A stretch of DNA of 64,000 nt from Corynebacterium singulare (GCF_000833575.1 NZ_CP010827.1:1661993-1725992), one strand, 5' to 3'. Positions 18,042-28,103 are shown, counted from the first letter of the stretch. The notes: generated by a model from the letters alone, not told the origin. Numbers and translations: made by a program.

Positions 18042-18419
18042 ATGACTCGACCAGATTCTTCAGCCACCACTATCCGCCTCGCCGGGGTGCATTTCGATGT
18101 CCATGACGATGCCGTCACCGTCCACTGGCTCCTTGGTGGGCTGCCACACTACCGAGACGTCACCTACACTCTCCATACCCGCGACCTCGAACTCACCATC
18201 CTCTTCAACAAGGACGAGCTGAACTCCATGGAGATCGCGTCCTTTGGCGAGGACACTCGTGACATTCACCGCACTGTGAATTATGCCTACGCCTACACTC
18301 CAGAAGCTCTTGCCGTCACCATCCCTTCCTCCCATTTTGAATTGCATGACGAAGTTTTCACCATGGCGCTCTACGTGGACGGCACGTCCTGCGGCGAGTG
18401 GACCGGAACGGTTATCTAA
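18042..18419 (+). CDS. Unknown small protein
   Basis: 125 residues from ATG 18042 (20 bases after the permease stop); the longer open frame would overlap the permease end. It is mostly beta-like with HFDVHDDAVTVHWLLGGLPH, an acidic/aromatic composition (TYTLHTRDLELTILFN), and no membrane segment or signal. I do not recognise a family. Position suggests co-transcription with the permease. Confidence 0.65.
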   Translation: MTRPDSSATTIRLAGVHFDVHDDAVTVHWLLGGLPHYRDVTYTLHTRDLELTILFNKDELNSMEIASFGEDTRDIHRTVNYAYAYTPEALAVTIPSSHFELHDEVFTMALYVDGTSCGEWTGTVI

Positions 18420-18461
18420 GGCTGCCTAAACCCATCCAATCTAAGGCTGCACTGCGCCCGC

Positions 18462-18480
18462 TCAAGTTAGCCTACACACG
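18462..18480 (+). promoter_or_regulatory. DtxR-box-like site upstream of the VIT gene
   Basis: The 19 bases at 18462-18480 contain GTTAGCCTA, the core of the DtxR box (TTAGGTTAGCCTAACCTAA), with 11 of 19 positions matching. A second weaker match (GGTTAG, then TATAA) at 18543-18561 overlaps a possible -10. Inverted repeats TACTTAAGTA (18507-18516) and GTTCTC/GAGAAC (18523-18543) lie between. Rest of 18421-18566 holds no gene. Confidence 0.45.
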
Positions 18481-18566
18481 CTTTACAAGCGCGTGACCAG
18501 CGATGATACTTAAGTACTAGAAGTTCTCTAGACAATTGAGAACCTGGTTAGTATAAGGAGCGGGCC

Positions 18567-19277
18567 ATGACTCTTCATGACGATGAGCCTCACGGTGCTT
18601 CCCACAACGCGCGGCTGAATTCGCTACGTGCCGGTGTGCTTGGCGCTAACGACGGAATCGTCTCCGTCGCCGCGCTTGTGTTAGGCGTGGTGGGCTCGGG
18701 GGCGTCGGCAAGCGCAATTCTCACAGCTGGACTCGCTGCCACAGTGTCAGGCGCAGCATCAATGGCATTAGGTGAATACGTATCCGTTTCCGCACAACGT
18801 GATTCCGAAAGAATGATGATTGCCAAAGAGACCCGCGAGCTTGCCGAGCTCCCAGAACCGGAGCACGAGGAGCTGGTCTCGATGCTCTCTAGTTATGGAA
18901 TGAACACAACGACGGCTGAAACTGCCGCACAGGAAATCGCTGCCAAAGACAGACTCCTCGAGGCTCACTTGCGCTTAGAGATGGGCATTGATGGCGAGGA
19001 CCTCACCAACCCGTGGCATGCAGCGTTCTGGTCAGCCGTGTCCTTCTTGGCGGGTGCTGCCCTGCCGCTCATCTCGGTTTTCTTCGCGCCAATGGAGATG
19101 GCAGCAGCCGTCGTTGCTATCATCACGCTCGTCGCGTTGGCTGTGACAGGCTACGTTTCTGCACGTCTGGCAAACACTGATGCAACCCATTCCATGCTGC
19201 GTCTCGTTTTCGGCGGCGCCTTGGGCCTGGCGATCACCTACGGTATCGGCGTTGCCTTCGGTGGAGTCATAGGATAA
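18567..19277 (+). CDS. VIT1/CCC1-family iron or manganese transporter
   Basis: 236 residues. Starts LRAGVLGANDGIVSVAALVLG, the hallmark first helix of VIT/CCC1 transporters, then a second helix (AATVSGAASMALGEYVSVSA). The cytosolic metal-binding region (Glu-rich, EPEHEELVSMLSSYG) follows, then three helices to the end (LPLISVFFAP, AVVAIITLVALAV, GLAITYGIGVAFG). These proteins move Fe2+ or Mn2+ out of the cytosol. With a DtxR-like site upstream, induction by excess iron is a plausible reading. Terminator-like hairpin follows. Confidence 0.9.
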   Translation: MTLHDDEPHGASHNARLNSLRAGVLGANDGIVSVAALVLGVVGSGASASAILTAGLAATVSGAASMALGEYVSVSAQRDSERMMIAKETRELAELPEPEHEELVSMLSSYGMNTTTAETAAQEIAAKDRLLEAHLRLEMGIDGEDLTNPWHAAFWSAVSFLAGAALPLISVFFAPMEMAAAVVAIITLVALAVTGYVSARLANTDATHSMLRLVFGGALGLAITYGIGVAFGGVIG

Positions 19278-19302
19278 GCACCAACGGCGCGCGCTACTCC
19301 GC

Positions 19303-19353
19303 ACACACCACCGCCCCCACGCCGCTGATGCAGTCGTGGGGCGGTACGGTGTG
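19303..19353. terminator. Strong hairpin between VIT and ahpD
   Basis: CACACC-A-CCGCCCC pairs with GGGGCGG-TAC-GGTGTG around a CCACG/CGTGG inner stem. It sits between two convergent genes, so it can serve both strands. Confidence 0.6.
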
Positions 19354-19370
19354 AGCATGAGGCCAAGCAG

Positions 19371-19901
19371 TTACGCAGTTCGGACGGACTCTGCCTGGAG
19401 TGCTTGGGCTACAGCCTCGACAACGCCGGCGACCTTAATGCCTTCCCAAATCTGCTCCTTGGTCACGCCCTCCTCGAGAAGGGTGTTGGCATGGGCAGAC
19501 AGGCAGTGCTCACAGCCGTTGATCGCAGAAACAACCGTGCTCCACAGCTCAAACGTGGCCTTGTCCACGCCCGGCTTGGAGATGATGTTCATGCGCAGGC
19601 CGAATTTAACTTGGGCGAAGTCATCACCCAACCAGCTCTTGGCGCGGTAAGCCACATTGTTCATGGCCATTACCGTGGCAGCGCCGAGGGCTGCGTCAAG
19701 CGCCGCCTCACTGAGGTGCTCGCGGGCGTCCTCAAGAATCTCCTTGAGTACGAGGTCATTGCGGGTAGCTGCAGCGGCGGCAACCAGGCTGCCCCACAGC
19801 TGTTCCTCGTTCAGCTCGGTAGTACGGGACAGCGTGCCGAGGTTGAGCTTCTGATCCTTGGCATAGGCCGGAAGCGCGGACTTTAGGTTATCAATAGACA
19901 C
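19371..19901 (-). CDS. ahpD: Alkyl hydroperoxidase AhpD
   Basis: Reduces the oxidised AhpC via a CXXC pair; in mycobacteria it links AhpC to dihydrolipoamide. 176 residues. Glu118, Cys130, Cys133 and His137 in GCEHCLSAH are at the same positions as in M. tuberculosis AhpD. It is 46 bases behind ahpC on the minus strand, so both form an operon read from the region next to oxyR. Confidence 0.94.
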   Translation of the reverse strand: MSIDNLKSALPAYAKDQKLNLGTLSRTTELNEEQLWGSLVAAAAATRNDLVLKEILEDAREHLSEAALDAALGAATVMAMNNVAYRAKSWLGDDFAQVKFGLRMNIISKPGVDKATFELWSTVVSAINGCEHCLSAHANTLLEEGVTKEQIWEGIKVAGVVEAVAQALQAESVRTA

Positions 19902-19947
19902 TGGCGGTCTCCTTTCGCGGACTTTCCCTGTCAGTCACCGCCCTTAA

Positions 19948-20541
19948 TTAAAGGGCAGACTTAACGACGTCCAGTTTGTTGATGTTCTTCGTCGGGTCAT
20001 TAGCCTCCCAGTTGCAGGCACAAACCTCTTCCGACTGCAACGCGTCGAGCACGCGAAGCACCTCATCGACGTTGCGACCAACCGCATCCGGAGTCACGGA
20101 GACGAACTGGATGACACCATCTGGGTCGATGATGAAGGTGGCGCGATCGGCGACGCCGTCAGCGTTCTCCACGCCGAGGGCACGGATCAGGTCGTGGCGG
20201 ATGTCAGAGAACATCGGGAACGGAACTTCCTTGAGCTCTGGGTGGGTAGCGCGCCAGTTGAAGTGGGCGTACTCGTTATCGGTAGAGCCGCCAAGAATCT
20301 GGGTATCGCGATCCTGGAACTCTTCATCCAGCTTGCCAAAGGCCGCAATCTCGGTCGGACACACAAAGGTGAAATCCTTCGGGTAGAAGAACACAACCTT
20401 CCACATGCCGCGGTACTTATCCAGGGAAACCTGCTCGAAGTAATCCTCCGGCTGGTTCGCGTTGACGTCGTGGAGGTCACCGCCCTTCAGCGCAGTTAGC
20501 TCGAACTCTGGGAACTGTTCGCCGACGGTCAGGATAGGCAT
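19948..20541 (-). CDS. ahpC: Peroxiredoxin AhpC
   Basis: Reduces hydrogen and organic peroxides. The ATG at 20541 gives MPILTVGEQFPEFEL and 197 residues; an AAGGAG lies about 12 bases upstream. The longer reading to 20625 has no support. Peroxidatic Cys61 in FVCPTE and resolving Cys174/Cys176 in CACNW are at the positions of the mycobacterial protein. Divergent from oxyR; a shared inverted repeat contains its -35. Confidence 0.94.
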   Translation of the reverse strand: MPILTVGEQFPEFELTALKGGDLHDVNANQPEDYFEQVSLDKYRGMWKVVFFYPKDFTFVCPTEIAAFGKLDEEFQDRDTQILGGSTDNEYAHFNWRATHPELKEVPFPMFSDIRHDLIRALGVENADGVADRATFIIDPDGVIQFVSVTPDAVGRNVDEVLRVLDALQSEEVCACNWEANDPTKNINKLDVVKSAL

Positions 20542-20635
20542 AGAAAGAGTCAACTCCTTGCAGAAATTGTGATGCAAATCTCTGTAGCTATATGTCAGTG
20601 CGCCATTACGCTGGCATGTAGCCACTCAGTTGCTA

Positions 20636-20693
20636 AGTATGCCAACAGCACCTTCGCAAGTCAATAGTTTGACTTATTTATAAGTGTTAGAGT
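20636..20693. promoter_or_regulatory. Divergent ahpC / oxyR promoter region with inverted repeat
   Basis: AAGTCAA (20658-20664) and TTGACTT (20669-20675) form a 7-bp inverted repeat with a 4-base gap. On the minus strand it gives -35 TTGACT and, 17 bases on, -10 CATACT (20636-20641) for ahpC. On the plus strand, TAGAGT at 20688-20693 stands 7 bases before the oxyR ATG, giving a possibly leaderless transcript. The repeat has the T-N11-A form used by LysR regulators, so it is a candidate OxyR operator. Confidence 0.55.
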
Positions 20694-20700
20694 TATAGGC

Positions 20701-21660
20701 ATGAACAATAAGGAGTATCGGCCGACGCTGGCGCAGCTACGCACCTTCGTTACCATCGCGGAGAACAAGCATTTCGGAACCGCAGCCGCCAAGCTCGATA
20801 TCTCCCAACCCTCCCTTTCCCAAGCCCTCGTGGCCCTCGAACAAGGCCTGGGCATCCAGCTCATCGAGCGCTCTACCCGCAAGGTGATCGTCACGTCCGC
20901 AGGCGAAGAACTTCTTCCTTTCGCCAAGGCTGCCCTCGAGGCCGCGGATGCCTTCCTCGCTCGCGCCAGAGGCACCAACGGTACGTTGTCTGGGCCTCTG
21001 ACCATTGGCATAATCCCCACGATCGCCCCCTACATACTTCCCGCACTGCTCCAGTCCATCACGGAGGTCTATCCCAATCTCGAGCCCCGATTCGTCGAGG
21101 AGCAGACTCAGCACCTACTCACTAAGCTGCGCGAGGGCACCGTCGATCTGGCAATCACAGCCCTTCCCACCGAAGCCTCCGGAATGGTGGAAGTCCCTCT
21201 GTACACCGAAAGTTTCACGGTCGTCACACCCACCGACCACCCCCTCGCGGGACGCGAGGACTTCACGCTCGAGCAGCTTGACGCCCTTGATCTTCTGCTT
21301 CTCGATGACGGCCACTGTCTGCGCGACCAAGTCCTTGATCTGTGCCGACGTGCCAAGATCAATCCCTCCGAGGCCACCAACGCTGTGACTCGCGCGTCCT
21401 CTCTCACCACCATTCTTCAGCTCGTTATGGGCGGCCTCGGCGCCACCCTGGTTCCCGAGTCAGCGTTGGCTACCGAATGCACCCATCCACAGCTCGCCGT
21501 TGCCCGCTTTGCCCCCACTGTCGCCGCCGAGCGCCAGGTAGGCCTCACGTTTCGCTCATCCGCGGCCCGCGCCGAGGAATTCCGAACCTTCGGAGCTCTA
21601 GTCACTGCCGCCTACCATGCTGCGCTGACGCGTTCCCGCGAGCTCTTCCCAGTTCCCTAA
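20701..21660 (+). CDS. oxyR: OxyR, LysR-type peroxide sensor
   Basis: 319 residues. N-terminal LysR helix-turn-helix (NKHFGTAAAKLDISQPSLSQ), then the sensor domain. Cys206 and Cys215 in DDGHCLRDQVLDLC keep the spacing of the E. coli redox pair (Cys199/Cys208), which forms a disulphide on contact with peroxide. Gene is divergent from ahpCD, a typical arrangement for a regulator and its target. A very strong terminator follows. Confidence 0.93.
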   Translation: MNNKEYRPTLAQLRTFVTIAENKHFGTAAAKLDISQPSLSQALVALEQGLGIQLIERSTRKVIVTSAGEELLPFAKAALEAADAFLARARGTNGTLSGPLTIGIIPTIAPYILPALLQSITEVYPNLEPRFVEEQTQHLLTKLREGTVDLAITALPTEASGMVEVPLYTESFTVVTPTDHPLAGREDFTLEQLDALDLLLLDDGHCLRDQVLDLCRRAKINPSEATNAVTRASSLTTILQLVMGGLGATLVPESALATECTHPQLAVARFAPTVAAERQVGLTFRSSAARAEEFRTFGALVTAAYHAALTRSRELFPVP

Positions 21661-21670
21661 AACGAGAGGT

Positions 21671-21717
21671 GCCCCTTTCCTCTGTCCGTCCTGTGTGGAT
21701 GGACAGAGGAAAGGGGC
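21671..21717. terminator. Very strong bidirectional hairpin between oxyR and the next gene
   Basis: GCCCCTTTCCTCTGTCC (21671-21687) and GGACAGAGGAAAGGGGC (21701-21717) pair perfectly over 17 bases with a 13-base loop. It lies 10 bases behind the oxyR stop and just after the stop of the convergent membrane gene. Confidence 0.8.
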
Positions 21718-21748
21718 GAGATCACTCGTTACGCGCGAGTGTTATGCC

Positions 21749-22846
21749 TTACTGCACCGCCGGAGCATATCGACCCTGGCACTGACGGCACAGATGCGCA
21801 GTAGCCAACTGCATAGCCGGGGCAATGACCACCAGCGCAAGGCCCAGCGTTATGAGCGAGGCCGCAAATAGCAGAGCAGAAAGAACAATGAACAGCAGGA
21901 TATGACCGTAGTTGTCCTTACCCAGCTTCAGCCCCTTCGAGAATGCCTCACCGATGGAGGAGGTGTCCGCGGCAAGCCACGGCATGAGGACGAAGAAAGG
22001 CTGGATGAACAGCGCGACAAGAAAAGACACTAGCAGCAGGCCGAGTATGGAGCCCACCAAGGTCATCACCTGGCCATCAGAAGGCTGTTCCAGACTGTCC
22101 AACTCGGACGCTGACAGACCACCAAAGCCCACCACGATAGCTATGACTACCAATGCGACAATGACTATAGCGGCCAACAAGCCCAATACAAGGCTTACAA
22201 CAAACGGCTGGATCCAACGGACCCCTTGGAAAAGGGTCCCCCACGTCGGCTTTGGCGTGTCAATCTCACGGTAGGCCAAGCGGTAGACCACAAGTCCAAT
22301 GACGAGAGAAAGAATGCTCGTCACGAAGGAGAGGAGGTCGAAGACAACGCTGACTCCATCACCTTCGGCATTCTGCGCTGCGTTGACCCCTGCCTGGCTA
22401 ACAAGCTGAATAAGACCAACGACGACAGCGCCCAGAATCCACAGCAACGGGTTCTTCAGGGTGGCGTTGAATCCCCACTTGATGGCTTCAACAGCGCTCA
22501 CCGGACCGGTATAAGCTGGGCCAGCCTGCGGGCCAGGACCACTATAACTGCTGTCACCCCCATAGCCTGCGCCCGCGTAGCCCTCCTGGCCAGCGTTATA
22601 GGCACCGTAGCCGCCGTAGTCCTGGCCAACGCCAAAGGAGTCGCTGCCAGATGAGCTGCCTCCGTAGGCGCTTCCGCCGAATCCTTCGTTGGAGCCATAG
22701 CCACCAGGCTGGCCGAAACCCGCTTGGTCTTCTGGGTGGTTGGTCGGCTCATAACGCGGCAAGCCACCATTATTATTGACACCACCACCGAAGCCGTTCG
22801 GGGAGGAATTGTTCTCTGAATTAGGGTCAAAGGGATTGGTCATCAC
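21749..22846 (-). CDS. Membrane protein with Gly/Tyr/Ser-rich N-terminal tail
   Basis: 365 residues from ATG 22846 (a second ATG follows directly). Residues 1-120 are low complexity, rich in Gly, Tyr, Asn, Ser and Pro (GFGQPGGYGSNEGFG and similar blocks), with no signal peptide. From about 125 on there are six or so membrane helices, organised as two related halves (FNATLKNPLLWILGA, then RWIQPFVVSLVLGL, FIQPFFVLMPWLA, and a final pair). A C-terminal HLCRQCQGRY stretch has a CxxC. DUF-type family not identified. Layout resembles actinobacterial glycerophosphoryl-type or DUF975-like proteins, but I do not assign it. Confidence 0.75.
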   Translation of the reverse strand: MMTNPFDPNSENNSSPNGFGGGVNNNGGLPRYEPTNHPEDQAGFGQPGGYGSNEGFGGSAYGGSSSGSDSFGVGQDYGGYGAYNAGQEGYAGAGYGGDSSYSGPGPQAGPAYTGPVSAVEAIKWGFNATLKNPLLWILGAVVVGLIQLVSQAGVNAAQNAEGDGVSVVFDLLSFVTSILSLVIGLVVYRLAYREIDTPKPTWGTLFQGVRWIQPFVVSLVLGLLAAIVIVALVVIAIVVGFGGLSASELDSLEQPSDGQVMTLVGSILGLLLVSFLVALFIQPFFVLMPWLAADTSSIGEAFSKGLKLGKDNYGHILLFIVLSALLFAASLITLGLALVVIAPAMQLATAHLCRQCQGRYAPAVQ

Positions 22847-22937
22847 TTGTGTCCTTTACATCTTTGGTCACATAGACAACACGAGAGTACCAACAACTTC
22901 ACGTTAATCGGTGAAAGAGTAAGCTTTTAGAGCGATT

Positions 22938-25900
22938 ATGACTGCCACTCGCGATGAACTCTATAGCGCTCTCACCAATGTCTCTTTGAGTGATGAGCGA
23001 GCTTTCCGCCGCCGCCTCCGCAAAGCCCGCGCGCCCCACGCTCTCGAGGCCATCAGAGCCGATATTGATACCGCGCACGAGCGCTTGGCGGCCATCGACG
23101 CTGGGGTTCCCGATATTAGCTACCCAGAGCAGCTTCCTGTCACCGCACGGCGAGACGACATTGCTGAGGCCATTGAGAACAACCAAGTGGTCATTATTGC
23201 CGGTGAGACCGGTTCCGGTAAGACCACTCAGATCCCAAAGATCTGTCTGGAGCTCGGCCGCGGACGTCGTGGCCTCATTGGCCATACGCAGCCGCGCCGT
23301 CTGGCTGCCCGCACTGTGGCCGAGCGCATTGCGGATGAGCTCAATCAGTCGATCGGGGAATCGGTAGGCTATGCCATCCGCTTTGATGACCGAGTCTCTG
23401 CCACCACTGCGGTGAAGCTCATGACGGACGGCATTTTGCTTGCGGAGATGCAACGAGACCGCTTCCTTAACGCGTACGACACCATCATCATCGATGAAGC
23501 TCACGAGCGCTCCCTCAATATCGACTTCCTGCTGGGATATCTCAAACGTCTGCTGCCCAAGCGCCCGGATCTCAAGGTGATTATTACCTCCGCAACTATT
23601 GACCCAGAACGCTTCGCAGAGCATTTTTCCAACGCGGAAGGAGAACCTGCTCCCATCATCGAAGTCTCTGGCCGCACCTACCCGGTAGAAATCCGCTACC
23701 GCCCCCTTGAGGTGGAGTCCGGTGGTAAGACCATTGACCTCGACCCCTTGGACGCCTTGTGCGAAGCCATTGAGGAGCTCATGGCCGAAGGCGAAGGAGA
23801 TATCCTCTGTTTCTTTCCTGGCGAGCGCGATATTCGTGATGCGATGGAAGCTATCGAGGGCCGACGATGGCGCGGCGTGGAGGTCACTCCCCTCTTCGGC
23901 CGCCTTTCCAACCAGGAGCAGCACCGCGTCTTCAGCTCGCACCGCGGTCGACGTATCGTTTTGTCCACCAACATCGCCGAGACATCACTGACCGTGCCCG
24001 GTATCCGCTATGTTGTTGACACCGGTACGGCACGTATCTCGCGTTATTCCACCCGAACCAAGGTTCAGCGCCTGCCCATCGAGCCTATTTCTCAGGCCAG
24101 CGCCAACCAGCGTTCGGGCCGCTGTGGCCGTGTCGCTGATGGTATTGCTATTCGCCTCTACAGCGAGCAGGATTTCCTTTCTCGCCCAGAATTCACGGAT
24201 CCGGAAATTCTGCGCACCAACCTTGCCAGCGTCATCCTGCAGATGATCTCGCTGCGCCTCGGCGATATTTCCGAGTTCCCCTTTGTCCAGCCTCCCGAGC
24301 CCAAGGCCGTTCGCGATGGCCTTCTTCTTCTCCACGAACTGGGCGCACTCCAAGGCAAAGAAAAGGACGGCCTTCCGGTTCTCACCCGCGTAGGCCGCGA
24401 CCTCGCGCGCATTCCTGTCGATCCACGTATGGCCCGCATGCTCGTAGAAGCCAACAGCTCTGGATGTCTGACGGACGTCATGATCATTGTCGCTGCGATG
24501 ACGATTCAGGATGTGCGCGAACGTCCCATGGACAAGCAAACCCAGGCTGATCAGTCGCATGCCAGGTTCAAGGACAGGACCTCCGACTTCCTGTCCATGC
24601 TCAACTTGTGGGACTTTGTGCAGGAAACCCGCGAAGAAATGAGCGGCAACGCCTTCCGCAAGCGCATGAAGGCTGATTTCTTGCACTATATGCGCATCCG
24701 TGAGTGGTTCGATCTTGTACGCCAACTGCGCGATGTGGCCAAGCAACTCGGATGGAAAGCCCAGGAAGGTACCGAACGCCGCCCGGATGACATCCACATG
24801 TCCCTGCTGTCCGGACTGCTCTCCAATATCGGCGCCCGTGATGGAAACTCGAAGGAATTCATCGGCGCCCGCAACACGCGGTTCCTTGTTTTCCCCGGTT
24901 CTGCCCTGGCAAAGAAGCCACCGGAGTTTCTTATGGCTGCCGAACTTGTGGAGACCTCCAGGCTTTGGGCACGCGACGTCGCAGCTATCGATCCAGCGTG
25001 GGTGGAAAAGTTGGCGAAGGACCTTCTAAAGCACAACTATTCCGACCCGACATGGTCACGAAAACGCGGTTCCGCTGTGGTCACCCAGCGCTCGACCCTC
25101 TACGGGGTCACCGTAGTGGCTGACCGTACTGTGCCTTACCACCGCGTCGACCAAGCAGCGGCCCGCGATATGTTCATCCGCAATGCGCTTGTCGACGGCG
25201 ACTGGACGACCCACCACCACTTCTTCCACGACAACAAGCGCAAGCTTGCTGAGGCCTCCGAATTCGAGGAGAAGGCTCGTCGCCGCGGACTTGTCGTCGA
25301 CGACGATACCTTGTTCGACTTCTATGACCAGCGCATTCCGGAGACGGTCACCACGGCTCGGCACTTCGATTCATGGTGGAAGAAGCAAAAGAACAAACAT
25401 GCCCTCGATTTCGATCCAGAGAAGCTCCTTGAGGATGACCATGACGTCACCGAGGAGGCTTTCCCCGACCGCTGGCTGAAGGGCAGCATCGACTACGACC
25501 TCTCCTACAAGTTCGAACCTGGCGACCCGCTCGATGGCGTCACGCTCATGGTTCCCGTGCCGCTGCTCGCGGGCCTCGACACCGAGGGTTTCGACTGGTT
25601 GGTACCGGGCCTGCGGCTTGAGCTGGTCACGGAACTTATTCGGTCCCTTCCTAAGGCACTGCGCCGCACAGTAGTGCCGGCCCCTGAGTTTGCGGAACGT
25701 GCGCTCCCTAAGCTTCTTCCCTACGAGGGACGCCTCACCGAACAGCTGGCTTCCGTGCTGCAGGAGATGGGTGGCCAAGGCATTAACGCCACTGATTTCC
25801 GCCCCGATCAACTTGATCCACACTTGCGGATGAACTTCGCAGCGGTGGATAAGCGCGGCAAGGTGATCGATTCCGACCGCGACCTCAAGGCTCTAGTCCA

Positions 25901-26813
25901 GCGTCAAGCCGGGCACATCTCTTCCTCTGTGTCCCGAGTCGGCCGCAAATCAGAATCCAAAGTAGTCAAGGAATGGTCTGACGATACCCTTGGCAGCATC
26001 GACGAAGAGGTCACCACCGTGGTGGATGGCCACGAAGTCACGGCCTACCCTGCTCTTGTGGCCACCAAGGAGGGTGTGGCCCTCAAGGTGCACCCCACGA
26101 AGGCAGCTGCCGATGCCTCCATGATCACCACCACGCTCACACTTTTGTTGCGGGAGATTTCCGTCAATACCCAGCAGATGGTCAAGGGCCTGCCGTTGCA
26201 GCAGCGAGTGGCTGTCGATGCTTACCCGCATGGCGGAGCTAAGGGACTCATCAACGACGCTCGAGTCGCAGCGGTTCGAGACATCATGATGGAGAAAGGA
26301 GGCCCGGTCCGCAGCCCCGCTGAATTCACCGCGTTACTCAATGCGGTGAAACCAGAAGTACCTGGCCGAGTCCGACAAGCTGTCGTGGCGATTGCCCCCG
26401 GTTTGGCTGAGTATTCGAACCTCTCCGCGGAGCTGAAGCAGTGGGAGGGCCCAGCCATCGACGATATTCGTTCTCAGCTTGAGTTCCTCTTGCCTCCGAA
26501 CGCGCTCACGGTCCATGGTATCCAGCACCTGCGTCATCTTCCGCGCTATATACAGGCCGCGCGGATTCGCCTCGAGGACATGAACCTCGATCCAGACCGT
26601 GATGCCGACCGTCAGGCAGACGTGGACGAGGCCAAGGCTTATCTGGCTAACCGTCTGCGGGCTCTACCCCCTGGCCGCGAAAAGACGCGTGAGGTCAAGG
26701 ACATTTACTGGATGATCGAGGAACTGCGGGTCTCACTCTTTGCCCAACGCCTGGGAACCGCCCACGCAGTTTCCCTTCGCCGAGTGCAGAAGGCCGCCGA
26801 CAAAGTGCGCTAG
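22938..26813 (+). CDS. hrpA: ATP-dependent RNA helicase HrpA
   Basis: 1291 residues, the usual size for HrpA. Walker A GETGSGKT (89-96), motif II DEAH in [21 protein letters not shown] (III), QRSGRCGR (VI) and the HA2 domain behind it ([15 protein letters not shown] onwards). A long C-terminal part (DUF3418-type) reaches the end. HrpA unwinds RNA and processes mRNA in E. coli. ATG at 22938 follows a weak site. Ends overlapping nrdR by 4 bases on opposite strands. Confidence 0.93.
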   Translation: MTATRDELYSALTNVSLSDERAFRRRLRKARAPHALEAIRADIDTAHERLAAIDAGVPDISYPEQLPVTARRDDIAEAIENNQVVIIAGETGSGKTTQIPKICLELGRGRRGLIGHTQPRRLAARTVAERIADELNQSIGESVGYAIRFDDRVSATTAVKLMTDGILLAEMQRDRFLNAYDTIIIDEAHERSLNIDFLLGYLKRLLPKRPDLKVIITSATIDPERFAEHFSNAEGEPAPIIEVSGRTYPVEIRYRPLEVESGGKTIDLDPLDALCEAIEELMAEGEGDILCFFPGERDIRDAMEAIEGRRWRGVEVTPLFGRLSNQEQHRVFSSHRGRRIVLSTNIAETSLTVPGIRYVVDTGTARISRYSTRTKVQRLPIEPISQASANQRSGRCGRVADGIAIRLYSEQDFLSRPEFTDPEILRTNLASVILQMISLRLGDISEFPFVQPPEPKAVRDGLLLLHELGALQGKEKDGLPVLTRVGRDLARIPVDPRMARMLVEANSSGCLTDVMIIVAAMTIQDVRERPMDKQTQADQSHARFKDRTSDFLSMLNLWDFVQETREEMSGNAFRKRMKADFLHYMRIREWFDLVRQLRDVAKQLGWKAQEGTERRPDDIHMSLLSGLLSNIGARDGNSKEFIGARNTRFLVFPGSALAKKPPEFLMAAELVETSRLWARDVAAIDPAWVEKLAKDLLKHNYSDPTWSRKRGSAVVTQRSTLYGVTVVADRTVPYHRVDQAAARDMFIRNALVDGDWTTHHHFFHDNKRKLAEASEFEEKARRRGLVVDDDTLFDFYDQRIPETVTTARHFDSWWKKQKNKHALDFDPEKLLEDDHDVTEEAFPDRWLKGSIDYDLSYKFEPGDPLDGVTLMVPVPLLAGLDTEGFDWLVPGLRLELVTELIRSLPKALRRTVVPAPEFAERALPKLLPYEGRLTEQLASVLQEMGGQGINATDFRPDQLDPHLRMNFAAVDKRGKVIDSDRDLKALVQRQAGHISSSVSRVGRKSESKVVKEWSDDTLGSIDEEVTTVVDGHEVTAYPALVATKEGVALKVHPTKAAADASMITTTLTLLLREISVNTQQMVKGLPLQQRVAVDAYPHGGAKGLINDARVAAVRDIMMEKGGPVRSPAEFTALLNAVKPEVPGRVRQAVVAIAPGLAEYSNLSAELKQWEGPAIDDIRSQLEFLLPPNALTVHGIQHLRHLPRYIQAARIRLEDMNLDPDRDADRQADVDEAKAYLANRLRALPPGREKTREVKDIYWMIEELRVSLFAQRLGTAHAVSLRRVQKAADKVR

Positions 26814-27268
26814 AAGTAGTCTCGATCGCGTCGACGCATAAGGCGAATCTCAGATTCGAAGTCATCCGCGCTTTCGAAAGACTTGTATACGGACGCAAAT
26901 CGTAGATAGGCCACCTCATCGAGGTCACGCAACGGCTCGAGAATGGCTAGGCCGATGTCGTTGGCATTCACCTGGGAGGATCCATGGCTGCGCACTGTTT
27001 CCTCTACCTCTTGCGCCAGCTTCTTCAGTGCATCATCGCTCACGTCACGGCCTTGGCATGCACGTTGCACGCCACGAATGAGCTTGTCGCGACTAAATGG
27101 CTCAGCAAGACCATTGCGTTTGACTACCAGGAGGACCGCTTTTTCAACAGTGGTAAATCGGCCTTTACAGGCTGAGCATTCGCGGCGCCGACGTATCGAC
27201 GTACCGCTGTCCACCACACGGGAGTCAATAACTCGTGATTGTTCGTTGTGACAGAACGGGCAATACAC
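26810..27268 (-). CDS. nrdR: NrdR, ribonucleotide reductase repressor
   Basis: Starts at GTG 27268, after an AAGGAT site 9-10 bases upstream. Zinc ribbon Cys3, Cys6, Cys31, Cys34; ATP cone [20 protein letters not shown] and the helical end. 152 residues, normal. Binds (d)ATP and represses nrd genes elsewhere in the chromosome. Converges on hrpA (CTAG overlap). Nearby divS and lexA lie in the same order in C. glutamicum. Confidence 0.95.
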   Translation of the reverse strand: MYCPFCHNEQSRVIDSRVVDSGTSIRRRRECSACKGRFTTVEKAVLLVVKRNGLAEPFSRDKLIRGVQRACQGRDVSDDALKKLAQEVEETVRSHGSSQVNANDIGLAILEPLRDLDEVAYLRFASVYKSFESADDFESEIRLMRRRDRDYF

Positions 27269-27424
27269 GGCGCGGTATCCTTCCTCACGGTGACTTGAGC
27301 TGCGCCCTTCTTACTCACCCCAAGGTGGGTTTAGCACTGCAAGAAACTCGGACGCGGAGTATCGCCCCGTAGTTTACTCACTGTATCGCCCCGCCCGGTA
27401 TCGGGAGTAGAGGTTACCGGAATT

Positions 27425-27820
27425 CTACTGGGAAGCCGCGGCCACGTCTTGAGTAGCGGAGGGTGCGGACGGAGCTTGTCCGTCGATGCTCAACCCGCCC
27501 CATACCGTGCCGATAAACACCGCAGCGCCGAATACTGCGCCAAGGACATAGTTACCTACGTTCGATCCACCGTGTAGACGATTCTCACCCCTGCATCGCG
27601 CAACTGCGGCGCTTTCAACCCGTCGTACATCACGCCTCTGTGTTCTATCTAACGGCGATAAAGTTCGAACATGTTCCGTTGGTGAGATTCGGCGCGCGGA
27701 GTCATTACCAAGCGCAGAGGGCTCCCACACCGACGCCGGTGGCACTACTGAAGGACGCGAAAAACTTTCGCCGCGAGCCGAGAAGCTGTGGTTACGGTTG
27801 GTATTGAGGGCGATAGCCAT
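27425..27820 (-). CDS. divS: DivS-like cell-division suppressor
   Basis: 131 residues from ATG 27820 (GAAAGG upstream); the longer reading to 27892 is not likely. It has a long Arg/Ser-rich soluble N-terminal half and one membrane segment (VGNYVLGAVFGAAVFIGTVW) near the end. Divergent from lexA, the position of divS in C. glutamicum, where LexA controls it and it halts division in the SOS response. Sequence conservation in the N-terminal half is low, so the assignment rests on place, size and topology. Confidence 0.75.
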   Translation of the reverse strand: MAIALNTNRNHSFSARGESFSRPSVVPPASVWEPSALGNDSARRISPTEHVRTLSPLDRTQRRDVRRVESAAVARCRGENRLHGGSNVGNYVLGAVFGAAVFIGTVWGGLSIDGQAPSAPSATQDVAAASQ

Positions 27821-27922
27821 GTTGTTGCCTTTCGTTGGTTGGTCACTAGGTGATGGCGATAGCTGAAGTGTAGAAAAGCACTCCGACACCATCGAACACT
27901 TCCATCGCTAAATAGTTCGAAT

Positions 27923-27938
27923 TGATGCGTATGTTCGA
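27923..27938 (+). promoter_or_regulatory. LexA-box-like site, divS/lexA intergenic
   Basis: TGATGCGTATGTTCGA matches the corynebacterial LexA consensus (TCGAACATNTGTTCGA) at 11 of 15 defined positions, with a perfect right half GTTCGA. A further left half-site TCGAAC is at 27892-27897. Confidence 0.45.
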
Positions 27939-27984
27939 TTTATAACACCTCCTCGAAAATTTGTCCACATCTGCGCGCCGACTC

Positions 27985-28000
27985 TCGAACATTTTTTCTT
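27985..28000 (+). promoter_or_regulatory. LexA-box-like site upstream of lexA
   Basis: TCGAACATTTTTTCTT matches the LexA consensus at 12 of 15 positions, with a perfect left half. It lies about 100 bases before the lexA ATG, where autoregulation would act. Confidence 0.5.
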
Positions 28001-28103
28001 TACGTGATACAAAGGAACCAGGCGACAACACAATCTGCCCCAGATACATCACCCAATAGATCGCATTTCCCCGACCACCCTCCAAGCCTTCCTAGGAGTT
28101 GAC

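Noticed and set aside
27664..27677. TCGAACATGTTCCG inside divS as a LexA box
   Set aside because: Only 2 bases separate the halves instead of the 4 or more of the consensus.
27961..27969. TTGTCCACA as a DnaA box next to divS
   Set aside because: A single copy with one base off TTATCCACA is expected by chance in 64 kb.
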